Assembly (NCBI GenBank): GCA_021205755.1
Contig: JAJPWX010000072.1
Coordinates: 1 to 34,863 of the forward strand
DNA from: Lachnospiraceae bacterium
GTDB taxonomy: Bacteria; Bacillota; Clostridia; Lachnospirales; Lachnospiraceae
Length of the DNA: 34,863 nt
Direction of reading: 5' to 3'
Positions 7,743-14,057 of this stretch are shown here, piece after piece (within the stretch, counting starts at the first letter, position 1; every line of letters starts with the position of its first letter). A program made the position numbers and the translations under genes. Below the pieces are notes generated by a model. The model did not search any database, was not told the origin of the DNA, and was given only the letters and a program-made list of their open reading frames with translations.

Positions 7743-8156
7743 TCATTCCAACACCAGATTTTCCTTTTCCACTTCACCTTTTTCCACATGAAAAGAATTC
7801 AGAACCGGAGCTGTCTGATTCTCCAATGACAGGATCAGATAGCTCGCGCTGCTGTCAAAAGCCAGCCGTATGTCCTCCTGGGAAGGGCGTGACGGAGACT
7901 CCGGATGGGAATGCCAGTTTCCAAGCGGTTTCCATCCATTTTTGCGCATATCCCTGACCGCCGAAAGCTGTTCTTTGGAATTCAGTGAAAAATGCTCCCT
8001 GGAATGATCAATATTGGTCAGAAGATACACATTTTCAATATATTTTTCTCCCCCTTCGATTCTCCCGCCAATCAGGCCACAGGCCTCCTCCGGAAGCTGT
8101 GCGAACGCATGGGAAATCATCTTATCGTAATCTTCTCTTTTCAGATGAATCGTCAT
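7743..8156 (-). CDS. JAMM/Mov34 (MPN+) metalloprotease, HcyD/Mec+-like
   Basis: A 137-residue single-domain zinc isopeptidase-like protein. The catalytic Glu is in PEEACGLIGG (22-31), and the JAMM motif is HSHPESPSRPSQED, giving His82, His84, Ser92 and Asp95 in the H-x-H-x7-S-xx-D spacing. Bacterial members next to sulfur-carrier genes remove residues after the C-terminal Gly-Gly: Mec+ frees cysteine from CysO, and HcyD trims HcyS. The gene is last in the sulfate operon, 102 bp after the E1-like gene and two genes from a carrier that ends GGGC, its likely substrate. GGAG lies 7 nt before the ATG. Confidence 0.88.
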   Translation of the reverse strand: MTIHLKREDYDKMISHAFAQLPEEACGLIGGRIEGGEKYIENVYLLTNIDHSREHFSLNSKEQLSAVRDMRKNGWKPLGNWHSHPESPSRPSQEDIRLAFDSSASYLILSLENQTAPVLNSFHVEKGEVEKENLVLE

Positions 8157-8258
8157 ATTTTTTCTCCGTTTCTTCCTGCAAGCCTTTTCAAAACGTCATT
8201 ACACAGGCTGCCATTTATTTTTCTGTTATGACCTGTTCTGAAGTGCTGCCCGGATATC

Positions 8259-9140
8259 TCAGATACCCTCGCATTCTGTCTGTTCATAATCAATCAGTTC
8301 TGTGATCGTCGGATGTGCCCCGCAAACAGCACAGGAGCCGTCCGGTTTTGGAAGCCGTATTTTCCGGAACTCCATTTTGATTGCGTCAAAAGTCAGCAGG
8401 TAACCCGTCAACAGATCTTCAGCCCCCGTGATGTATTTGATCGCTTCCATCGCCTGAAGGCTGCCAATAACGCCGCCCATTGCTCCGATCACGCCCGCCT
8501 GTTTGCAGGTCGGAACCGCATCTTTGGGCGGCGGATTTTTAAATACACAGCGGTAACAGGGACCCTCCCCCGGCACGTAAGTCATCAGCTGTCCTTTAAA
8601 TCGAATGATTCCCGCGTGAGAAAATGGTTTTCTGCCCATCACACAGGCATCATTGATCAGAAATTTTGCCGGGAAATTATCAGTCCCATCAATAATGAAA
8701 TCATAGTCTCTTATCAGATCCATGATGTTTTCTGCGCTCACAAATGTGCGGTATGTATTTACCTGCACATCCGGATTCATCCGGTTCATCGTCTCTTTCG
8801 CGGACAAAACCTTCGCTTTTCCCAGATCCTCTGTCGAATGGATGATCTGTCTCTGAAGATTTGAGAGATCCACCTCGTCCGCATCTGCGATTCCGATTGT
8901 TCCGACTCCGGCAGCTGCCAGATACATGGCCGCAGGCGCCCCCAGGCCCCCGGCGCCAATGATCAGCACTTTCGAATTTAACAGTTTTTTCTGACCCTTT
9001 ACACCGATTTCTTTTAAAATGATATGTCTGGAATAACGCTCAAGCTGCTCATTTGACGCTGTCCAGCGCGAGACCGGAGCATCAGCCGGGCGCGAAGCAT
9101 TTTCGGCACTGTCGGTATTCGTATCCTTTTGTACCCCCAT
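8259..9140 (-). CDS. E1-like adenylyltransferase (ThiF/MoeB/HesA family), HcyF-like
   Basis: Activates the C-terminal glycine of a ubiquitin-like sulfur carrier by adenylation. The 293 residues show the nucleotide-binding loop GAGGLG (62-67), the DLSNLQRQ stretch (91-98), a DGTDNFPAK motif (151-159), the Zn-binding pairs CYRC (195-198) and CAVC (270-273), and a candidate catalytic Cys212 in PTCKQAGVIG. No rhodanese domain follows, unlike MoeB-R/MOCS3 proteins. The first 25 or so residues are an Asp/Ala/Ser-rich extension, probably disordered. Its ATG overlaps the carrier stop codon (TGATG), so translation is probably coupled and the carrier is the natural partner. ThiF or MoeB would be alternatives, but no thiamine or molybdopterin gene is nearby. 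Confidence 0.9.
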   Translation of the reverse strand: MGVQKDTNTDSAENASRPADAPVSRWTASNEQLERYSRHIILKEIGVKGQKKLLNSKVLIIGAGGLGAPAAMYLAAAGVGTIGIADADEVDLSNLQRQIIHSTEDLGKAKVLSAKETMNRMNPDVQVNTYRTFVSAENIMDLIRDYDFIIDGTDNFPAKFLINDACVMGRKPFSHAGIIRFKGQLMTYVPGEGPCYRCVFKNPPPKDAVPTCKQAGVIGAMGGVIGSLQAMEAIKYITGAEDLLTGYLLTFDAIKMEFRKIRLPKPDGSCAVCGAHPTITELIDYEQTECEGI

Positions 9141-9346
9141 CAGCAGCCACCTCCCATAAAATACAGGAATTCTACCACGTCGCCCTCCTTCAGCGCCGCA
9201 GTTTCAAAAGTGGCACGTTCCGCAAATTCCTCATTTACAGAAACGCTGACATAGTCTGGCATTTCCACATCCTCTGATCTGATCAATTCAGCAATCGTAA
9301 TTCCATCCTTTACTTCCTTTGTTGTACCTGCAACTGTTATCTTCAT
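9140..9346 (-). CDS. ThiS/MoaD-like sulfur carrier protein with C-terminal GGGC
   Basis: A 68-residue ubiquitin-fold sulfur carrier. The N-terminal MKITVAG strand, the central LIRSEDV and VNEEF segments, and the late GDVVEFLYFMGG match ThiS-type proteins. In ThiS and MoaD the chain ends at Gly-Gly and becomes a thiocarboxylate; here one more Gly and a Cys follow (Gly65-Gly67, Cys68) before TGA. That extension must be removed before adenylation, which fits the JAMM protease in the same operon. GAGGAGA lies 7 nt before the ATG. By context it resembles HcyS of Wolinella, which carries sulfide for homocysteine synthesis; a role in cysteine synthesis like CysO is the alternative. Confidence 0.88.
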   Translation of the reverse strand: MKITVAGTTKEVKDGITIAELIRSEDVEMPDYVSVSVNEEFAERATFETAALKEGDVVEFLYFMGGGC

Positions 9347-9389
9347 CTCAATCTCTCCTCTATATTTTTGATCAAAGCACAGCTTTTGC

Positions 9390-9719
9390 TTACAGATTCT
9401 CTCTCACCGCCATCTCCAGCACAAGCTTTGGCTGCACGCCGCCAAGCCGGCCGACTTCCTTTCCGTCCTTCAGGAAAAGAAACGTCGGCGCGGAAAGGAC
9501 ATGATACTTGGCAGCAAGCTCCGAATTCCATGCGACATTTACTTTTCCGACAAACACCTGGTCGCCAAATTCTTCTGTTAGTTCTTCCTCCAGCTCAGCC
9601 AGTACCGGCGCCATGCGTTTGCAGGGGACGCAGCTGTCCGAATAAAAGTCAATCAAGGACAGTCTGCCATTTTCCAATACTCTTTTTTGAAAACTTGTAC
9701 CATCAACTTTTTCTGCCAT
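9390..9719 (-). CDS. Thioredoxin-like protein with CVPC active site
   Basis: A 109-residue single-domain thioredoxin fold, cytoplasmic (no signal peptide). The active site is DSCVPCK with Cys30 and Cys33; normal thioredoxin has WCGPC, so both the Trp and the Gly are replaced. The cis-proline segment SAPTFLFLKDGKEVGRLGG is present at the usual distance. In this operon it may supply electrons for the APS/sulfite reduction steps or reduce a persulfide on the neighbouring TusA-like protein. The AGGAAGGGG site lies about 9 nt before the ATG, and the gene starts 16 bp after the TusA-like gene. Confidence 0.88.
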   Translation of the reverse strand: MAEKVDGTSFQKRVLENGRLSLIDFYSDSCVPCKRMAPVLAELEEELTEEFGDQVFVGKVNVAWNSELAAKYHVLSAPTFLFLKDGKEVGRLGGVQPKLVLEMAVRENL

Positions 9720-9735
9720 CGCGTTCTGCCCCTTC

Positions 9736-9978
9736 CTATTCGACTTTTCTCACGATCAACTCGAACGTGCCGTCCTTATTGTCGATCAGCTTCAGGACCT
9801 GATGTCCCTCTTCTTTTATGCTTCTCGGAACATTCTGAACCGTTTCTCCCCCATTCATATGGATTGAAAGGATCTGCCCATCCTCCAGTTCCTCCAACGC
9901 TACTTTTGCTTTCACAAACGTCACCGGGCAGACGACATCCGTGATATCTACTGACCCATCTACCTGAAATTCCGCCAT
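9736..9978 (-). CDS. TusA/YedF/SirA-family sulfurtransferase
   Basis: An 80-residue sulfur-relay protein. The family's catalytic cysteine is Cys17 in VDITDVVCPVTFVKAK, and the later residues form the expected beta-alpha fold ending in IVRKVE. The standard CPxP motif is changed to CPVT. TusA-type proteins pass a cysteine persulfide between partners; here the neighbours are a sulfite reductase, a thioredoxin and a carrier/E1 pair, so a role in handing sulfur to the carrier is plausible but inferred. A strong AAGGAGG lies 8 nt before ATG 9978. Confidence 0.88.
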   Translation of the reverse strand: MAEFQVDGSVDITDVVCPVTFVKAKVALEELEDGQILSIHMNGGETVQNVPRSIKEEGHQVLKLIDNKDGTFELIVRKVE

Positions 9979-9993
9979 TCCATTTTCCTCCTT

Positions 9994-10098
9994 CTATTCG
10001 GACTCCTGTTTCTGTGACTTTTGTATGTTCACAGTTCCCCTGTTTTTTGACTGATAAGCCAATCTGAAAACTAAGTTTTTCCCTTTCACGCTGCCCAT
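9994..10098 (-). CDS. Possible 34-residue ORF between sulfite reductase and TusA genes
   Basis: The 163-bp gap between the sulfite reductase and TusA-like genes is unusually long for this tight operon. It holds a 34-codon ORF (starting MGSVKGKN, ending QKQESE) with AGGAA 6 nt before the ATG, and its TAG stop sits just before the tusA ribosome binding site. The sequence is Lys/Gln/Ser rich and not recognised. It may be chance or a small translation-coupling ORF. Confidence 0.2.
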   Translation of the reverse strand: MGSVKGKNLVFRLAYQSKNRGTVNIQKSQKQESE

Positions 10099-10141
10099 AT
10101 ACCGTTCCTGCTGACAAAAAGTTCCGGCAACTGTACATGGT

Positions 10142-11017
10142 TCAGACAGGATTCGCTGCACCATCGTATGCTGTTTTCAGCACCTCATGAAACTTCTCTT
10201 TGCCGACTCGATCAATCGTGAACTTAAACCGCTCTCCGGCATTCGCGTTGTCTCCAAAAAACTGAATCGCCGCATCAGTGACGGCAAAAAGCTGCTCTTC
10301 GGTTGTAATAAGAGGCAGGGGCGATTCCCCTTTGCAAATACTGTTGCCGAACGTGCCGCCAAATGACAAAATGTATGCCGTTTCCGCGTCCCAGGCATCG
10401 GTCGGACAGGATTTTTCACATCTTCCGCAGTAATTGCATTTTTCGTAATCCACCGTAGCCTTTCCGTCCACCAGGGTAATCGCGTGGGAGCGGCAGGCCT
10501 GCTCACAGACTCCGCATCCGATACAGTCTTCCTGACGCCATTTTACATTCAGCGCCCCTTTGATCCCCACATCATTTTCCTCTGCTTTCAGGCAGTTGTT
10601 CTGGCAGCCTGTGACTCCGAATTTAAATTTATGGGGAAGCTCTCTGCCGAAGTAGCGCTGATCCAGCTTTTTCGCAATATCCTGACAGTCAATATTGCCG
10701 CTCGGACAGACCGTATTTCCCTGGCAGGCCGTCACAGTACGGACGCGCGGCCCGCAGACGCCGGGCCTGCAGCCGCCATCCGCAAGCTCCGCTTTCACAG
10801 AATCAATGTCTTTTAATTTGATAAATGGAATTTCTACCCCCTGGCGGGAAGTCAGATGTACATAACCCTCTCCATATTTTTCCGCCACCTCGGCAATCTT
10901 CGCGAGATTCTCCGCCGTAAGCGTACCGCCCACCACCTGCAGACGCAAAGAAAAATGATCCTTTTGCTTCTGACGCATAAAACCGCCTTTTTTCAGAGTC
11001 GCATAATCAACTGCCAT
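10142..11017 (-). CDS. Siroheme sulfite reductase with ferredoxin insert (AsrC-like)
   Basis: Predicted to reduce sulfite to sulfide. The 291 residues show an N-terminal half-domain (about 15-80), then the siroheme/[4Fe-4S] ligands C98-x5-C104 and C138-x3-C142 (TGCQNNC), followed by the ENDVGIKG stretch of the AsrC/dissimilatory family. Two ferredoxin clusters are inserted at Cys165/168/171/175 and Cys194/197/200/204. It is somewhat shorter than AsrC (about 337) and no AsrA or AsrB partner is near, so electrons probably arrive from ferredoxin or from the thioredoxin two genes on. It follows the APS-forming and APS-reducing genes, which places it at the next chemical step. AGGAG lies 7 nt before the ATG. 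Confidence 0.88.
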   Translation of the reverse strand: MAVDYATLKKGGFMRQKQKDHFSLRLQVVGGTLTAENLAKIAEVAEKYGEGYVHLTSRQGVEIPFIKLKDIDSVKAELADGGCRPGVCGPRVRTVTACQGNTVCPSGNIDCQDIAKKLDQRYFGRELPHKFKFGVTGCQNNCLKAEENDVGIKGALNVKWRQEDCIGCGVCEQACRSHAITLVDGKATVDYEKCNYCGRCEKSCPTDAWDAETAYILSFGGTFGNSICKGESPLPLITTEEQLFAVTDAAIQFFGDNANAGERFKFTIDRVGKEKFHEVLKTAYDGAANPV

Positions 11018-11106
11018 ACTTCTTCTCCTTTCTTTGCCAGGAACCTATGAGCATTCCCACAGACCATCCCATCCCTATGTTTTTTATCAAAGCCCTATGC
11101 CTTCTA

Positions 11107-12819
11107 TTACAGGAACCCGCCATCCTGTGTGCCCTCTGACACCAGCGATGTTTCCTGAAGAATCGCCCTCGCAATTTCACTTGCAGAGCAAATATCCACA
11201 TTCTTCCATCCGGAATAGACGGATGAATTCTCCGCAATCGGAACTTCCGGATTTTCCACCAAAAGTACGATTAAACCCGCTTCCGTCAAAAGCTCCAGAA
11301 TCCGGCCGATGTCCTCACCCGGCTCCGGCTGATAGAGGAACGTTCTTCTTCCCTCCGTGTACAGCCTGTACTCCACCTCCTGAATGAGCTTTAACGTAAT
11401 CCCATCCGTTTCCGGCGATAATTTAAAGACAGCCGCCGTGTGTCCGTTCAGAATTGCCCGCTTCATGGCTGTAACCGTCTTATTTTCGTGCAAATCCTGC
11501 GTCGTGGAAGTGATAACTCCGCAGGCAGAAGTCATATTGGTAATGCGGTCAATCAGAATTAGTTCACCCAGAGTCTTATGTTTGCGGAACAGATCCAGCA
11601 CAACACTGTCGGCAAATGTGATTTCCACCGAACCGATTTCGTTTTTCCGCAAATATCCCGTCTGGCGCCTTTCTCCTGTATTTACATCCGTATTGTAGCG
11701 AATCTGGCGCACCTGTCCCGGAACCAGCCGGGTTCCGATTTTTATGAAAAAAGCTTTTCCATTTATCAAAGCCTCATCATCCATCCACAGGATATCCGCA
11801 GTAACGCCGGACGCAATGGATAAATGCTCTCCTGCGGTCAGTACGCAGCCGCGGGAAACATCCACTTCCCGGTCAAGCTGGATTGTCACAGGCTGTCCGC
11901 GAAACGCTTCTTTGACTTCAGCATCTCCTGCCAGAATGTGCTTCACATGCGCTTTTTCCCGGCTCGGCAGCGCTGTGATTTCCTCTCCAGTCCGAATGAC
12001 GCCTTCCTCAATCTGCCCCTGAAAACCGCGAAATTCGTGATTGGGCCGGCAGACACGCTGCACCGGCATATAAAACGGATTCTCAATCTCCTCGTTACGC
12101 CCCTTCTCTCTGTTTGCAGGTCTGGCGGTATCGGTAATGTCGGTCTGATAGGATTTGCTCTCCCAGGCGTCCGCATCCTCCGCGACGTCTACCTGCTCCA
12201 GATACGTCAAAAGAGCAGGACCGTCATACCAGCCGGTATGGACAGACTTTACGGTCACATTATCTCCTTCCGTTGCAGAAACCGGAATGATCCGGATATT
12301 GAAAAGTCCAAGCTCCGTTTTTAACTTCTCAATCTGCGTTTCAATCTCCCGAAAGCGTTCTTCGCTGTAATCCACCAGATCCATCTTGTTTACCGCAAAA
12401 ACAAAATAACGGATTCCCATCAGTGCGCAGATGCGGGCATGGCGTCTGGTCTGCACGAGAACGCCCTGCGTGGCATCCACCAGAATCACCGCAAGATCCG
12501 CAAAGGAAGCTCCTACCGCCATATTGCGTGTGTACTCCTCATGCCCTGGCGTATCCGCCACAATAAAGCTGCGGTGTTCGGTTGTAAAATAGCGGTAGGC
12601 CACATCAATCGTGATTCCCTGCTCCCGCTCCGCCATCAGTCCATCCAGCAAAAGAGAATAGTCAATTGCCCCGCCTCTGGAGCCGACCTTAGAATCCAGC
12701 TCCAGCGCGCGCTCCTGATCCGCATAAATCAGCTTGGAGTCGTATAAAATATGTCCGATCAGGGTAGATTTTCCGTCATCCACACTTCCGCAGGTAATAA
12801 ATTTCAGCAGTCCCTTCAT
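11107..12819 (-). CDS. cysN: Sulfate adenylyltransferase subunit 1 (GTPase) with degenerate C-terminal kinase-like domain
   Basis: GTPase subunit of ATP sulfurylase, which drives APS formation with CysD. It has the P-loop GSVDDGKS (11-18), ADTPGHEEY (G3) and NKMD (G4), followed by the EF-Tu-like beta-barrels. At 570 residues it is about 95 longer than E. coli CysN (475) and shorter than CysNC fusions (about 640). The extra part (about 457-570) resembles the APS kinase fold around RLYTEGRRTFLY and LLTEAGLIVLLVENP, but the kinase P-loop is replaced by KLSPETDGIT. It is therefore probably a dead CysC domain, in keeping with direct APS reduction by AprAB. ATG 12819 is set by AGGGAGGGG upstream and starts 1 nt after the CysD stop. 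Confidence 0.9.
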   Translation of the reverse strand: MKGLLKFITCGSVDDGKSTLIGHILYDSKLIYADQERALELDSKVGSRGGAIDYSLLLDGLMAEREQGITIDVAYRYFTTEHRSFIVADTPGHEEYTRNMAVGASFADLAVILVDATQGVLVQTRRHARICALMGIRYFVFAVNKMDLVDYSEERFREIETQIEKLKTELGLFNIRIIPVSATEGDNVTVKSVHTGWYDGPALLTYLEQVDVAEDADAWESKSYQTDITDTARPANREKGRNEEIENPFYMPVQRVCRPNHEFRGFQGQIEEGVIRTGEEITALPSREKAHVKHILAGDAEVKEAFRGQPVTIQLDREVDVSRGCVLTAGEHLSIASGVTADILWMDDEALINGKAFFIKIGTRLVPGQVRQIRYNTDVNTGERRQTGYLRKNEIGSVEITFADSVVLDLFRKHKTLGELILIDRITNMTSACGVITSTTQDLHENKTVTAMKRAILNGHTAAVFKLSPETDGITLKLIQEVEYRLYTEGRRTFLYQPEPGEDIGRILELLTEAGLIVLLVENPEVPIAENSSVYSGWKNVDICSASEIARAILQETSLVSEGTQDGGFL

Positions 12820-12820
12820 A

Positions 12821-13720
12821 TTAAAAATACCCCTCCCTTTTTCTGCGCTCCATGCTGCCGCTTTCCTCATGGTCGATGACGCGGCTGGTCCGCTCCGATT
12901 CCACCGCGCTCAAAGTTTCTTCAATAATCGCATCCAGTGTATCCGCGTCGGATTCGACCCCGCCCGTCAGCGGATAGCAGCCAAGAGTGCGGAAGCGGAT
13001 CTTCTTTTTCACAATCTCTTCTCCCGGACGCAGCTTCAGCCGGTCGTCATCTACCATAATGATATTGCCATCCCGATAAACCACGGGACGTTCAGCCGCA
13101 AAATAAAGAGGAACAATCTCTATGTTTTCCTGGCGGATGTACTGCCAGATATCCTTCTCTGTCCAGTTAGACAAGGGGAATACCCTCATGCTCTCCCCCT
13201 TGTGGATCTTTGTATTATAAAGCTTCCACATTTCCGGTCGCTGGTTTTTCGGATCCCATGCCTGCTCGGCATTGCGGAAAGAGAAAATCCGTTCCTTGGC
13301 CCGTGATTTTTCCTCGTCCCTGCGCCCGCCGCCAAATGCCGCGGTGAAACCATACTTTTGAAGCGCCTGTTTTAATGCCTGCGTCTTCATGATATCCGTA
13401 TAAGCCGAACCATGGTCGAATGGATTGATTCCCTGGCGGACGCCCTCTTCGTTTGTGTACACCAGCATTTCAATTCCTTTTTCTTTCGCGATCCGATCGC
13501 GGAACTCGATCATCTCCCGGAATTTCCATGTCGTATCAATATGAAGAAACGGAAATGGAGGTTTTTCCGGATAAAATGCTTTCATAGCCAAATGAAGCAT
13601 CACGGAACTGTCCTTTCCGATCGAATAAAGCATGACCGGTTTTTCACATTCCGCGGCTACTTCCCGCATGATGTAAATCGCCTCTGCCTCCAGTTCATCC
13701 AAATGCGATAAATTGTACAT
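12821..13720 (-). CDS. cysD: Sulfate adenylyltransferase subunit 2
   Basis: Catalytic subunit of ATP sulfurylase, forming APS from ATP and sulfate. The PP-loop SIGKDSS (33-39) opens the PAPS-reductase-like fold; [27 protein letters not shown] and the [15 protein letters not shown] segment are all typical. The C-terminal [15 protein letters not shown] is the conserved CysD tail. Length 299 matches E. coli (302). The frame is open further upstream, but ATG 13720 has AGGAGA 8 nt before it and starts [17 protein letters not shown] as in homologues. It lies 22 bp after AprB and 1 bp before CysN. Confidence 0.95.
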   Translation of the reverse strand: MYNLSHLDELEAEAIYIMREVAAECEKPVMLYSIGKDSSVMLHLAMKAFYPEKPPFPFLHIDTTWKFREMIEFRDRIAKEKGIEMLVYTNEEGVRQGINPFDHGSAYTDIMKTQALKQALQKYGFTAAFGGGRRDEEKSRAKERIFSFRNAEQAWDPKNQRPEMWKLYNTKIHKGESMRVFPLSNWTEKDIWQYIRQENIEIVPLYFAAERPVVYRDGNIIMVDDDRLKLRPGEEIVKKKIRFRTLGCYPLTGGVESDADTLDAIIEETLSAVESERTSRVIDHEESGSMERRKREGYF

Positions 13721-13742
13721 GGTATTTGTCTCCTTACTGATC

Positions 13743-14057
13743 TCAATATCGGTTCGCCTCTCTGGAATCCACAAGGATTTCCTGACAATTCTGGTGCGCA
13801 TCCGTAACCTGCCAACACAGCACGCTTTTTTCTTTTTTTACCGAAAGCACAGCGCCGCGGCCGCCGATATCCGCTCCGAGATAATAATGAATCGCCCCAA
13901 AAGGGCATTCCTTTAAACAGGAAGCGCAGCCCCAGCAGTCGCGTTCCTGTCGGATAAAAGCCCTGCCATCCACACCCACTCCGAGCAGATTTCCCGGACA
14001 GGCTTCCACACATCTGCCGCAGCCCACACATTTTCCCGCATCAATCCGGATACTCAT
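13743..14057 (-). CDS. aprB: APS reductase beta subunit-like ferredoxin (short AprB)
   Basis: Electron-transfer partner of the AprA-like flavoprotein. The 104 residues carry two [4Fe-4S] motifs, Cys10/13/16/20 ([12 protein letters not shown]) and Cys41/44/47/51 ([12 protein letters not shown]), then a [15 protein letters not shown] stretch as in AprB. Dissimilatory AprB is about 150 residues with a C-terminal tail that wraps around AprA; most of that tail is missing here, in line with an assimilatory-type enzyme. The start codon overlaps the AprA stop (ATGA), implying coupled translation and a fixed ratio. Confidence 0.87.
   Translation of the reverse strand: MSIRIDAGKCVGCGRCVEACPGNLLGVGVDGRAFIRQERDCWGCASCLKECPFGAIHYYLGADIGGRGAVLSVKKEKSVLCWQVTDAHQNCQEILVDSREANRY

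Noticed and set aside
9776-10138. 120-codon minus-strand ORF over the TusA-like gene
   Set aside because: Out of frame with the well-supported TusA-like gene, with low-complexity Gly/Arg composition.
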